64,000 nt of DNA, from positions 29,757,001 through 29,821,000 of the forward strand of contig NC_135362.1 of NCBI RefSeq assembly GCF_051622035.1, in the 5' to 3' direction. Under the pieces are notes generated by a model. That model was not told the DNA's origin. It was given only the letters and a program-made list of their open reading frames with translations, and made no database searches. This DNA is from Arctopsyche grandis. Taxonomy: Eukaryota; Arthropoda; Insecta; Trichoptera; Hydropsychidae. Below are positions 1 to 12,000 of this stretch, piece after piece. The position numbers and the translations under genes are program-made. The number at the start of each line of letters is the position of its first letter. Positions within the stretch are counted from its first letter, which is position 1.

Positions 1-39
1 TATTTCAAATGAATAATTTACTTTTTATCGTACACATCA
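1..39 (-). repeat. Inverted fragment of the 198-bp satellite
   Basis: These bases are the reverse complement of part of the satellite monomer tiled at 6927-8217 (the stretch containing GTGTACGATAAAAAGTAAAT). Only this piece is visible because the window starts here, so a second, inverted block may lie to the left. Confidence 0.8.
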
Positions 40-90
40 TAATTTAGTTTTTAAGCGTATGTCATTGAATTAGTTTAACACCCTCACATA

Positions 91-209
91 GGTGCGAAGA
101 CCTCTGTGAGGGACAGTACATATAAGATAATTATAAATTTTAGAGTTAAGTAATTAAGAAGTATTTTTAAAATTAGCTTGATAGCTAAGATAATATATAA
201 ATAAATAAA
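91..209 (+). mobile_element. 3' tail of a truncated LINE
   Basis: This matches the 3' end of the LINE at 32592-34015: the last codons around TGCGAAG and GAGGGACAGTACATATAAG, then the same 3' UTR, ending in an ATAAATAAATAAA-type tail. It is a short 5'-truncated insertion in plus orientation. No target-site duplication was resolved. Confidence 0.8.
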
Positions 210-768
210 CGTTGATCGCCACGTTTTATTTTGATAAAACAGTTTTCAGCCAGCGGTCACGTGTACTTCGAGTTTTAACATTGAATGTGACCTTTACGGC
301 GTCTCTAAATCAAATTCACATAATTTTTTTCCAAAATTTTGTTTAAAAATGCAATTATTTTATTTCTTCTGCAAATAAGTCTTCTAGTGTACATTCGCAA
401 GCTATATGTAAAATGAAAGTTTTTTTTAAACTTAATATTTCATTATACAATTATAAGGCAAGAATATCAAATATTAATTTAGATAAATTTAATGTATTAT
501 TTTACAATCAAGTCTCGAATTACGACTATTAGGATTTATGATGGAGAGATTTTACTTAGTGTTTAACAAAAAACAAATGTATGAATCGGACATTGTATTG
601 GAGAAAAAAGGAGGTATGTAAAAAAGGCAGACATTAGAAATTTACAATAGTCAACCTTTTTTTTTTGGGCAACAGGTTCCTTAGTCCCCAGCTAAAATTA
701 TTTTTACATATAGGTATATTAGCTACAGAAGGCGCGTACACAGTACTCACACAAATGCATTTTTCATA
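210..768. other. Non-coding, no recognised feature
   Basis: AT-rich sequence with no long reading frame, no exon-like segment and no repeat shared with the rest of the window that I could recognise. It probably belongs to an upstream Nf1 intron. Confidence 0.4.
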
Positions 769-770
769 TA

Positions 771-2118
771 CAGGCTGTTGAAAGAAACACGCTAATATTT
801 ATATATTTTATTTCAACCGATCGTGTAATGTTTTTAAGATCTATGATATAATTTGGATGGCATATTTATTTAATATTTGAATACGTGCCACGAATAAAAT
901 GATAAATAGCATTTTTTTTAATTATAAGTAAAACAAACGTACGTACGTACGAATGAGATGTGGGCATAGGTTCTGACATGACATTATGGTACGACGCATT
1001 ATCAATAACAATTACAGATTGGGGTTGTAAATTTGGAACAAGCTTTTCTTTAATCCATTTTTGGTAATTAATCGCGTTCATATTATTATGATAATCTCCG
1101 GTTTTAATTTTAGATGGATATATAAGCATTTGGAATAAACCCTTTTTCAAAACAGGCGTGAACTATTATTAGCATATTACCCTTATATCGGTACTCTGCA
1201 ACCTTTGCTAGTTTCATCGGACCATGATTTTGGCATCGTATGTGAGCTATTTATATAGGATTCATCCGTGTAAACTATAGGGCGGCCTTGCAATCTATAC
1301 TCTTCTAATTTGGAAAGATATATGGATCTCTTCAGTCGAATTACACTTTTTTCAATAAGTATTTGTTTATTATTTTTCATCTTTCTCCATTTGAAACCTA
1401 GCCTACGAACGATAACTCTTAACTAAGAAATTGCACCTTTAAATTTTAAACTATCTTTCAAAACTTCTAATAACTTTTGTAGGGTCGGAAATGTCTTATG
1501 AACTAGATGAAAATCGTAGATAGTTCGCCTGATGACCTCTTGATCAAAACTATCCACTGTAGTTATTTTTGATAACCTTACACGATTTTTGCCCGGTGTC
1601 CTTAAAACAACTCGCACAGTCGATGAAGATGTGGATGCTGCTGGATCTGATGAAGATATAGGTTGTTTGACTCTGAAGATATAGGAAGATATGACTCTGA
1701 AGATATAGGTTGTTTCGTTGATGGCTCCGATATTGAAGGTTGCGATGTTGGCGGTGGCAGTTAGCCACCACAAATTGATTTCGTACTTCACAAACAATTC
1801 GCTGAACACTTCTTTTGGAAACACCAGTCGCTTCCGCAGTTGAAGCATATAAATTTTTCATAAAACTATTTCTTTCGTCACTTTCACTATTCACTATACG
1901 ATGCATGAAATAGTTGAAAACATTATACACAATTTCGCGAGATTGTCCCGTTAGTGTTTTCCCAGAACCAATTTTATTGCAAAGCATTTTATTACTAATC
2001 CACTAATTCTAATGAACTAACTTCAATTAACCAATTAGCAAACAATATAAAAACGCGTTACGTCAGTGTGTGGGGGTTGATCGGTGACTGACCAGTGAAA
2101 CTGGAAAAAATCACCCTG
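771..2118 (-). mobile_element. Decayed Tc1/mariner-like (IS630-type) DNA transposon
   Basis: The element is about 1.35 kb, bounded by CAGGCTG on the left and CACCCTG on the right, an imperfect short terminal inverted repeat, with TA directly outside both ends. TA is the usual target duplication of this superfamily. Inside, on the minus strand, are broken transposase pieces. In coding order these are an N-terminal helix-turn-helix-like segment (about 1987-1770, containing TGVSKRSVQRIV), a middle piece with RPIVYTDESYINSSHT (first catalytic D in YTDES), and a C-terminal piece with SVIVIDNASYHNV (second D in IDNASYHN). The pieces lie in different frames and internal stops separate them, so the element is dead. 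Family is from motif recognition; the terminal repeats are short. Confidence 0.75.
866..1987 (-). pseudogene. Mariner/DDE_3-like transposase pseudogene
   Basis: This is the coding remnant inside the element above. The recognisable block 1380-1183 carries the TDES motif and the block 1150-900 carries the VIDNASYHN motif typical of the DDE_3 endonuclease proteins common in insects. At least two frame changes separate the N-terminal HTH, the first catalytic block and the second. A stretch of short direct repeats (GACTCTGAAGATATAGG) near 1660-1710 interrupts the region between HTH and catalytic domain. It is not expected to encode an active protein. Confidence 0.75.
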
Positions 2119-2838
2119 TAGTGCACACTTTGAACAATACAAAAGATAATTGTTGTTTCTGTCATGCTCGGAAAGTGGGTGCGTATGAAAGGGACCAACT
2201 GATTGTCCTAGAAAACAGATACAAAAAATCTTATTCATATCTTCACCTACACAATATACGTGCTTGTATTGGTACGTGCCAGCTTTCGCTGCACGAGCTA
2301 TATACCTCCTTTATGTTTCACATTAATATTGCATCATTTACAACTAACTATTATGCGTAAGGGTTGCATACAAAATTTAATTTTGACATGTAAAAGACAC
2401 ACGATTGATGTAAAATGCAATTAAAATGTAAATGTAAAAAAAATCACGCGCGTTGAATAGAGATGGCAAAACAATAATATATTTTGAAATTAGTTCTATG
2501 ATTGACAGATGAATTGTCTACACAAATGGACGAAAATATGTAAAAAGACAAATGGGTTATAACATTTTACTACCCTCATGTTAGAGGCTATTGAATGCAT
2601 TTTTTTCTTTGCGTAAAACCCTAGGACAATAGGCAAATGGTGGGTTCGAAATCTCTTCAATGTCCTCTTCAACTTCGGTTTGTAGCATTAGAATAATAAT
2701 TTTTAGCTATTCACAGTTGATAAGCTCGATCACATTTATTATAGAAAAATATACATATATCTATGTAATAAATTTATAATTTCTCTGGTATTATAAAGTT
2801 CTAATAAGGTTATCAAGTTAACAATACTTGTTCACCAT

Positions 2839-2946
2839 CCCACCGCAAAATGCCTATGTTGAACGTGTGTTCTCATTAATTACATAAAGCTCACTGGACA
2901 GATGAGCGCAATTCGCATTATATTGACACAGTGAAAAGCGTGTTAT
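2839..2946 (+). pseudogene. hAT transposase C-terminal remnant
   Basis: Two frames give PPQNAYVERVFSLI followed by HWTDERNSHYIDTVKSVL, the classic hAT-family C-terminal dimerisation pattern (VERVFS...W...R..L..D.VK). A frameshift lies between the two halves around 2890. No upstream transposase domain was recognised, so this is only a short fossil. A possible hAT-like end (GGCAACCCTA) occurs near 3300. Confidence 0.6.
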
Positions 2947-2949
2947 AAA

Positions 2950-4822
2950 AAAGTGTATGTATTATAAAATGTCGTGCATTGAACTATATAATTATATAAA
3001 AGGGGAAAAAGAGCTGCTCCAAAAAACGAAAACATGAAGTCGCCCAATTCAAAGAAGAGTAAAGGCGAGAGAAGAACGTATGAATTAAAATGTTAAGGTA
3101 AGGTTCTATTTGGTTTTATTAAATTGAATCGCCTATTAATCTATATTGTTTGATTTTAGATTTGGTACAGATGCATTGTTTTAAAAGATTGCACAATTTT
3201 TTATAACAAAGCTATGAATTTCGAGTGTATAAAGCTATGAAAGCTATGAGGGGTTTTTTTTTTGGGGGGGAAGTCCCCTTCGGTGGTCCGACAATTATGG
3301 CAACCCTAAGATACGTACGTACATAAAAAGTAGTAATTAGTCACAGTCAATATTGTGTGCACTACAGCCCTTTACGCAAAAAACAGCTTTGTCTGTTTAT
3401 TTATGAATGGCATATGTCGTTTCAAATGAGTATTTATTTCTTAAACTTACCCCGAAATATTGCAGCTGTTGGTTGTAACTTTCTCGAAAACAACAAAGAG
3501 TCAAGTTTTATTGTTATTGTTAAGAAATATTTTGTTGTTATTGTTTTATTGTTATGACTAGAAATTTTAATAATATAACTTTTAAATCAAATCGCCACCC
3601 TGGCACTTTGATTGATATAAACATTGTTTTTCGAGTACAATTAAAAAATATTTTGACTAAAATTTCACATAAAATTTTGTATTCCAAATATTGTGAGCAG
3701 AATCTCGTTCTAACACTCGAATTGTAATCTGAGCACATTCAAAACTTAAAAGACGTTTAGTGAAATTTATTGGCTTTTTTTATCTAAAACCACCCAAAAC
3801 TTCGAAAGAAAACATTCTTTGAACTATTGACCATACACACTTGAGGATACATAAAATGAGGGAAATCAGCTTAAATGAATAGTGATCTCTAAATTCACAT
3901 GTTAAAATTTGATAGTTTTTTGACATACATATGTACATGGATTTAGAATTGCTAAAAGGAAATGTTGCTGTTGACACACGAACACGGGTTTTGCAAAATC
4001 AAAGATGCTGAAGAGGATGCATTATGGAAGTTTTTATAAAATATAAGAGAATACATCATAATTTCAACAAATGAGAATATTTATTATTATTTGATTTTTT
4101 TAATAAATATTTGAACTACCAATATTAGGATACAATTAATTTTTAGTAAGGAAAAAAGCGAGGGGGGGTCGTAAAAATTAAACACCGACCTGGTTCTTTT
4201 TAATTTAGCACTAACAGCACCACTGATAATACCTGAGCTTCAATGAATATAGTAAAAACCTTATCTTGCAATATGCAAACCGTACTTGACCAGTTTACGA
4301 AAAATTATTTTATAGGCTTTAAAATTATGGCAAATAAGCTAGAACCACAATATTTACCAAGAAGACTATCTTTCAAGCAATGTATTATAATTTTCAACCA
4401 TAATTAATTTTGTTTTTAAAGTCATTCCGTAGTCCGGTTTGGTGTTACATCGGCATTTTAGGATGGACTGTGCATATGTTAATAGACAATCAATATATCA
4501 ATAATTTATATGAATATTAAAACATGGAAAGGTCTACTGTCTTATTTTTTATTATATACTGATAATGATGAATTTTTAAATAATTACATTTATTATTTAT
4601 TACGTATTCACTCTTTTGTAAATCAAATTCAACTTTTTGCTAATCAAATTCACACGTTGAGAAAAAAAATGCATGGTTAAAATGAAATGATTGTAAATCG
4701 AATTTTATTTTTCAGCTCAAAATAACCTATTGTCTTCGAAGTATTGAAACGCATATGCTTCGACCAAATCTTTTTCTAGGAATCTTAACATTTTTTATGT
4801 AGTTAGGGTTGGTTAATGAATT
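2950..4822. other. Non-coding stretch without a recognised gene
   Basis: AT-rich, with only short chance frames. A homopolymer T/G run lies near 3245-3270 and several poly-pyrimidine tracts are present. Upstream exons of the MULE gene at 4823-5956, such as a FLYWCH zinc-finger exon, might be expected here, but none was identified. Confidence 0.35.
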
Positions 4823-5956
4823 TTGTATTTGTACAAAGAGTTTAGTTGCATTTTTGCAGTTGCACAAAGGCAGAGGAATGAAGCACAAGTACCACTTCCT
4901 CTACCAATAACAAGGAGCGACATAGATGTACCTACAGAGTATCAAATAACAGGTAGCACAACTACACCGGAGCAATTTTTATTTTGGGATTCAGGCTCTG
5001 GTTCTGAAGAAAGAATTTTAATGTTCACAACGAGAAAGAATTTAGAATTTTTAAAAAGTTGCCAGAGCATACTAATGGACGGTACATTCAAGACTGCTCC
5101 ACCACTATTCACGCAGCTATATTCTATACATGGCACGCGACTGGAGGGCACTGACCAAAAGCCGGGGAAGGCGGTTCCCTTAATATTTTGTCTGCTTCCA
5201 GATAAAAGTGGAACCACATATAATAGACTCTTAAGTCAATTAAAAATGTATATTCAAGATTGGGAACCTAATAGGGTAATGATGGATTTCGAGAGGGCAG
5301 CCATCAATGCCGTTCAAAACCAATGGCCAAATGCGCAAGTAACGGGTTGCTTTTTCCATCTGTCCCAAAGTATCTATAGAAAAATCCAGGAATTGGGATT
5401 ATCTGAATTTTACGATAATCAGGAAAATGCAATTAAATTTAAAATGGTGTTGGCTTTAGCATTTGTTCCTCCAGAAAATGTAGTCGAAAGCTGGGAGGAA
5501 CTCCTCCAAATTCTCAACCCATGGCTATTGGAACAAGAGCGAGAAATCCAACAAAAGGTCGATGATTTCCTCATTTATTTTGAGGTTAATTATATTGGGA
5601 AAATCATAGCGAATGTCAGACGTGAACCTCGGGTAGCTTCCATAGACATATGGAATGTTCGAGACCGAATAATACATAATTATGGAAAAGCAGATAACGA
5701 AGTGGAAGGCTTCCATATGAAAGTTGGCTATACAATTGGAGCCCAATCTCCAAACCTGTGGAAATTTTTGAAAGCCCTTCAAGGTCTCCAAGCCGAGACC
5801 GAGAAGTTAGTAGAAGAACTAAACTCCGGAGTTATGGGAAGACAACAGCGGCCGAAATACGTACAATTGGCAGAGAGGATAAAAAACGTCACAGCCAATT
5901 GGGCTAATCGACAAAGTTTGGAGACATACCTAAGAGGAATATCGTATAATTTTTAA
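4823..5956 (+). CDS. MULE-type transposase (catalytic exon)
   Basis: The open frame encodes 377 residues with the MULE transposase fold: MDGTFKTAP around residue 86 (first catalytic D), VMMDFERAAINAV around 155 (second D), the CFFHL C-x2-H motif at 176-179, and DNEVEGFHMK around 293-295 (candidate catalytic E). A good splice acceptor, TTTTTGCAG, ends at 4859, so the true exon probably starts at 4860 and the first dozen residues shown by the ATG at 4823 are intron read-through. An N-terminal DNA-binding exon (FLYWCH in many insect relatives) is not visible. No frameshift or stop occurs in the catalytic region, so it is either a recent transposon or a retained host gene. Terminal inverted repeats were not found. 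It sits in what is probably an Nf1 intron, same strand as Nf1. Confidence 0.85.
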   Translation: MYLYKEFSCIFAVAQRQRNEAQVPLPLPITRSDIDVPTEYQITGSTTTPEQFLFWDSGSGSEERILMFTTRKNLEFLKSCQSILMDGTFKTAPPLFTQLYSIHGTRLEGTDQKPGKAVPLIFCLLPDKSGTTYNRLLSQLKMYIQDWEPNRVMMDFERAAINAVQNQWPNAQVTGCFFHLSQSIYRKIQELGLSEFYDNQENAIKFKMVLALAFVPPENVVESWEELLQILNPWLLEQEREIQQKVDDFLIYFEVNYIGKIIANVRREPRVASIDIWNVRDRIIHNYGKADNEVEGFHMKVGYTIGAQSPNLWKFLKALQGLQAETEKLVEELNSGVMGRQQRPKYVQLAERIKNVTANWANRQSLETYLRGISYNF

Positions 5957-6926
5957 GCACGTTAGTTTTTATCCTAAAATATTATTTCGTTAAAATTTTG
6001 TATATAAAATAATATATAACATTCATTTTCAGGTGCGTACACAGGATATTTTTCTCGCCAAGGCAAGGGCGACCAGGGTTCTAGTTTATATATCTAGTCA
6101 CATACTTATGTATATTATATTTAGTTATTAATTTTAAATCCTTGTATTTTAAAAATAAACTAAACTTATTTAATATGAAAAATATTAAATTCCTTTTAAT
6201 GTACATATGTATGTATCTACATTATTTAAATACTGTCATACCATTTTTTAATATTACTAATTATGGATTTTTTAATATTATATACAATATTTTTATTTCC
6301 TTTCAGTACATTTTTTGTATCTTTTTTTTATAAAAGCTTCCTCTTATTATCGATATTCCATCAAATGCACAACTTTTTGCTTATTTATTTCTTATTATTT
6401 AAGAATGTATAAATTAAGACATAATATACTCAAATTTTTTAAATGACATCAATATTTTTTATGCAGCGGTAGCTGTTGATAAGCAATTATATTATAACTA
6501 AATTTGTCACTGATGTTAGGTATTTTAAATTTTTAATTTAACAATTATTGTTTTAATCTGAAAATTGATAAATTTTGTGTTTTAATGTTTTAAATTTAAT
6601 GACATGTGCATTTCAACAGTTCGAACTATGATGATTCCATTATTTGAGAGCAGATCACTTTTAATCTTACAATTAATGATGTATTATTTTAATTGAATAT
6701 TGTTTATTAATTAAAATAAATATTATTACAAAATTAAGTAATAAATTTAAAAATGATTTTAAAAATACATGTCAAATGATGATCTTTTTTCTTTATCTAT
6801 TTTGTATGCTCATATTATGTTTAAATGATTTTTGTTTTGTTTTCAACTGAATACAACTTATTTCATATGAAGAAAAGATTTGTAATTTTGGCTTTTATTT
6901 ATTTATTTTCATTACAAGATTTTATA
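5957..6926. other. AT-rich non-coding
   Basis: Very AT-rich sequence between the MULE exon and the satellite. No coding exon or repeat of known family was recognised. It may contain the MULE 3' UTR; AATAAA-like words occur near 6152. Confidence 0.4.
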
Positions 6927-8217
6927 TTACGGTTGAGAAGCCCTGCCATATAAACTAATGCAATGTAATCTGCAGTTCATACGCTCGGAAAGTTTTTTTT
7001 TAAATTTAAATACGTAAATATTGGATACGGTTGAGAACCCCTGTCATTTATACTAATTTAATAACGCCCGCGATGTGTACGATAAAAAGTAAATTATTCA
7101 TTTGAAATAAAGAAAATTTTGGAGACGGTTGAGAAGCCCTGCCATATAAACTAATGCAATGTAATTTGCAGTTCATACGCTCGGAAAGTTTTTTTTTTCA
7201 ATTTAAATACGTAAATATTGGATACGGTTGAGAACCCCTGTCATTTATACTAATTTAATAACGCCCGCGATGTGTACGATAAAAAGTAAATTATTCATTT
7301 GAAATAAAGAAAATTTTGGAGACGGTTGAGAAGCCCTGCCATATAAACTAATGCAATGTAATCTGTAGTTCATACGCTCAGAAAGTTTTTTTTTTTCAAT
7401 TTAAATACGTAAATATTGGATACGGTTGAGAACCCCTGTCATTTATACTAATTTAATAACGCCCGCGATGTGTACGATAAAAAGTAAATTATTCATTTGA
7501 AATAAAGAAAATTTTGGAGACGGTTGAGAAGCCCTGCCATATAAACTAATGCAATGTAATCTGCAGTTCATACGCTCAGAAAGTTTTTTTTTTTCAATTT
7601 AAATACGTAAATATTGGATACGGTTGAGAACCCCTGTCATTTATACTAATTTAATAACGCCCGCGATGTGTACGATAAAAAGTAAATTATTCATTTGAAA
7701 TAAAGAAAATTTTGGAGACGGTTGAGAAGCCCTGCCATATAAACTAATGCAATGTAATCTGCAGTTCATACGCTCAGAAAGTTTTTTTTTTTCAATTTAA
7801 ATACGTAAATATTGGATACGGTTGAGAACCCCTGTCATTTATACTAATTTAATAACGCCCGCGATGTGTACGATAAAAAGTAAATTATTCATTTGAAATA
7901 AAGAAAATTTTGGAGACGGTTGAGAAGCCCTGCCATATAAACTAATGCAATGTAATCTGCAGTTCATACGCTCAGAAAGTTTTTTTTTTTCAATTTAAAT
8001 ACGTAAATATTGGATACGGTTGAGAACCCCTGTCATTTATACTAATTTAATAACGCCCGCGATGTGTACGATAAAAAGTAAATTATTTATTTGAAATAAA
8101 GAAAATTTTGGAGACGGTTGAGAAGCCCTGCCATATAAACTAATGCAATGTAATCTGCAGTTCATACGCTCGGAAAGTTTTTTTTTTTCAATTTAAATAA
8201 GAAAATATTGGATACGG
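6927..8217 (+). repeat. Tandem satellite, 198-bp dimeric unit
   Basis: The word GGTTGAGAAGCCCTGCCATA begins at 6931, 7127, 7324, 7522, 7720, 7918 and 8116, a period of 196-198 bp, giving six full units and a partial seventh. Each unit is itself two diverged halves about 98 bp long: the second half starts with GGTTGAGAACCCCTGTCATT (for example at 7029). Units are nearly identical, differing mostly in poly-T length and single sites such as CTCGGAAAG/CTCAGAAAG. An inverted fragment of the same satellite is at 1-39. Confidence 0.95.
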
Positions 8218-8345
8218 TTGAACATTTTGAACATTTTTTCCGTTTACATTTTGTCGCGGGTACATTTTGTCAGTGCACTAATTTTCGGGTACATTTTGTC
8301 GTTGAACATTTTAGACTTGCACCAATTGTCGTGTAACCGTTTGGT
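8218..8345. repeat. Degenerate short-phrase repeat at the satellite edge
   Basis: The satellite breaks off into a block built from variants of a phrase of about 15 bp; read on the minus strand it is GTACCCGCGACAAAAT, GTACCCGAAAATTA, GTGCACTGACAAAAT, GTTCAACGACAAAAT, GTTACACGACAATTG. The same phrase syntax recurs in unrelated blocks at 23068-23353 and in the array (34752-34876 and copies). Confidence 0.6.
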
Positions 8346-8454
8346 AGACCTACGCGTAGATGTGTCAAATTGGAAATTGTGTCAGCTAACTGTCAATCTA
8401 ATGTCTATCATCTACTGTGAGGTCTAGCAAATGTATAACTATGGTCATAATTGA

Positions 8455-8970
8455 TAGCATTGAGCAACAAAACAATTACCGAAGCAGAGACTAATCAATT
8501 TTCACTGAGTTTGATCCATTCAAGAGCGAGTGATGAGCGGGGCGCACCTTGAACATCTCATAACATAATTTAAAATCATTTACCACTCGAATTATGTAGT
8601 TTCTGAATTAGCTCAAGTTAGAATCAATCCTTGTAATCGTAGTGAAATATAAAACTGGCTCAATTAATGCATAATAGGACGGTAAAAAGTTATTTTTTAC
8701 TTTTAAAATTTGCTAGATAAGTATTTTAAAGCAATCAAAAATCACAATCAATAGAAAAAACATCTGACTATTGATTCCAATACTCACTTTTTGCACAGCA
8801 ATAGTAGATTATGAGTTTAAGCCAGAAATGTATAAAAATTGGGCATTTTTTCAACGCTCATATCTCCTAAAAAAGAGAAGAAACTAATAAACATCATTAT
8901 CATGTTCGAACTCAGTGGGTCAAACTTAGTTAAAATTAATAAGTCTCCGCTCCGATAAGTAAAAAACTAA
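8455..8970. mobile_element. MITE-like element with about 55-bp inverted arms
   Basis: The left arm near 8460-8518 (containing GCAGAGACT and ACTGAGTTTGATCCA) is the reverse complement, with mismatches, of the right arm near 8909-8965 (containing AGTGGGTCAAACTTAGT and AGTCTCCGCTC). The interior shares the words ATCTGACTATTGATTCCAAT and ACGCTCATATCTC with a second copy at 28905-29215. No coding capacity; family unknown. Confidence 0.55.
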
Positions 8971-9002
8971 TAAAATGTATTATATATATTATTTCATTGC
9001 AG

Positions 9003-12000
9003 GCTTAGGATCTCCTATGGTTGAAATAATGGCGGATACTGCAGTAGCTTTAGCATCAGCTAATGTACAATTAGTAGCTAAGAAAATTATTGGAAGAATG
9101 TGTAGAGTAAGAATTTTTAATATGGTTTTTATTTTCTTATTTATGATTTGTTTTCTTTATTTTTTTTCCATTTATTTATTTATTTTATTATTTAATCTAG
9201 GCATTATCGAAGTTACCATCTCAAACATTTACTTCTATTGGTTGTAGTTGTGTGAGTTTTTATTTTATTTTATTTTCATACTGTTTTTCGTTTCATTATA
9301 TGATTTTTTCAGCTTTAAATCAATCATTTAGTTATATATAATGTAATTAAAATAAAATTATGTATGTATGATACATTTTTAGGTTGTCGATAAGACTTGC
9401 CACGCTCCGACGGCTATGTTGGAGCAACACATGATGTGGGACGATATTGCAATTCTAGCAAGATATTTGGTATGAATATAATACAGCACATGATCTACTC
9501 TTCGCACCTGTAAACATAGATATTAATAATTTGAATTTATTCCAGTTGATGTTGTCCTTCAACAATTGTCTGGACGTAGCGAGACACCTTCCATACTTGT
9601 TCCATGCGGTCACATTCCTCGTCTGCTCTGGATCATTAAGCATGAGAGCTTCGACGCACGGCTTAGTCATCAACGTCATACATTCTCTATGCACGTGCAC
9701 TAAACCAAGCTTTTCAGGTATAATATTATACATATTTTTAAACCACATCGTAGTTTGTATTCAATCTGATGGTTATCTGTATAATTTCAGAGGAAACACA
9801 GCGGGTGCTTCGTTTGTCGCTCGATGAATTTTCCCTACCCAAGTTCTATCTGCTGTTTGGAATCTCTAAAGTCAAATCTGCTGCTGTGACGGCATTCAGG
9901 AGTAGTTACCGTCACCCGAATGATCGATGGTTAGTCACATATACTGCTTTTGTGGATTGAAATGAACTTTATTTTACTCAAGTCAGTTTATTTGTAGCCG
10001 TTTTGGAAACGAGCGCGCATTCGCTTCAACCGCCAGTACAAACACAGATCGTGAAAGCCTATCGTTGACCTCTTTGGAAGTGATTACCGATGCTCTGCTT
10101 GAAATTATGGAAGCTTGTATGAGAGATATACCTAATTGTGATTGGCTTCATACATGGTATGATTTTCATTTTAATTTTTTAGCATTATAAATAATTTAAT
10201 ATTATATTAAACATGAATTATATTTGTAGGACATCGTTAGCTAAAAGTTTTGCATTTTGCTTCAATCCTGCGTTACAACCTCGTGCTTTGATCGTCTTTG
10301 GATGTATCAGTTAGTATTGATTTCCTTTTTTTTCTTCTTAATTTTCAATTGATTTTATATTAAATGACCAAAATTTTGATCAGGTAAAAGCATCACCGAT
10401 CAAGATATTAAACAGTTGCTGCGAATTTTGGTTAAAGCTTTGGAATCGTTCAACGATATGGTGTTATTGGAGGCTATTGTGATGTGTCTAACTCGACTGC
10501 AGCCTCTTTTAAGACCTGTATGTATAAACTATCATGTCATTTTGTTTTTGGTTAATATTTTATATGATATAATTTATATTTTGCTTATGCAGGAGTCACC
10601 GATTCACAAAGCTCTATTCTGGGTAGCGATTTCAGTACTGCAATTAGATGAAGCTGCTTTGTATGCCGCCGGTCTCGCTCTGCTTGAGCAAAATCTGCAT
10701 ACTTTGGATTCACAGGGACAGTTTGAAGCACAGGTTTGTACATCAATATATATATATATATTGTTTATGTTTTTATATAAATATTTTTTTTTTATTTATA
10801 TTTATAATTCATATTTTAGTCTTTGGAACAAGTAATGATGACGACTAGGGAACCACTTGAATGGCATTTCAAGCAATTGGATCATGCTGTCGGATTGAGG
10901 TAAATTTGGTATAAATTTTTGATGCTTTCTAACATTTTATATTGTATTTAACGCCGTTTTCATTTTGTAGTTTCAAATCGAATTTCCATTTTGCACTCGT
11001 TGGTCATCTTTTGAAAGGCTTTCATCATCCGTCTGGTGCTACAGTTTCTAGAACTAGTCGGGTGCTTGCCGTTCTGCTCTCCATCGTAGCTGGTCATCGC
11101 GGACATGATAAATTCCATGTTACTAGAGAAACTATTGCATATCTAACAGGTTATTTTGTACGACATTTTTATTATTATTTAATATTATTCGTATTCTAAT
11201 TGGTCTATTGTGATGTACAGCACTAGTGTGTGTCTCCGAGGAGGTCAGATCTAGGTGTCATGTGAAGCATTCCCTTCCACGATGGTTGCCCGACTCTGTT
11301 ACTGACCAAGGACTATTACCTGATAACCAAGCGAATCAGAGCCAGGTAGTTATAATTTTTGTTTATTCTTTGTACTTGTATTGTTGTAGTTTCTTTTTAA
11401 TATTGTCGATATTATAGTTATATTCTCAACCGGTTCAGATGTCAACATCAGGCTTGTCAATGGGATATAATAGTTCAGCTCATTTATTATTGTCCTCTAA
11501 TCAATCATCGTTTTCATCTACGAATAGCAGACGTCAAAAGTCTTGGGATATACTTGATCAAGCAGCGATAAGCTCAGCGTATGGGGGTATTTAATTTATT
11601 TCAGTAAATCTACTTCTTTATTTCATAATACAGCATTATAATAATGAATGGTTGTATTATGTTTTAGGCAAGTCAACGACAAATTCTCAAACGTTTAGCG
11701 AAAAATCAAGTAACAGTTGCACTGCTCAGGTATTGTGTTTTATTATATTCTGTCCTAATTTGTAATTTGTCTATATTGTTTATAATAATCAAATTGTTTT
11801 TTTTATATAATATCTATCTACATATAAGGTTCGATTCGTAAAATATTATTATATTGTATTGGTGTAATTCTGTATTCTATAATTATAATACATACATAGG
11901 TGTAATATAATGAATAAGGTCGGCTGTGAAAATGTTACATTTGTTAATGGTTTTATAGTTCAATGCAAGATTGATTTACAAAGCACAACGTTCCTTTTCT

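Noticed and set aside
6927-8217. CRISPR array
   Set aside because: The repeats are contiguous 198-bp units without unique spacers in an intron-bearing eukaryotic sequence.
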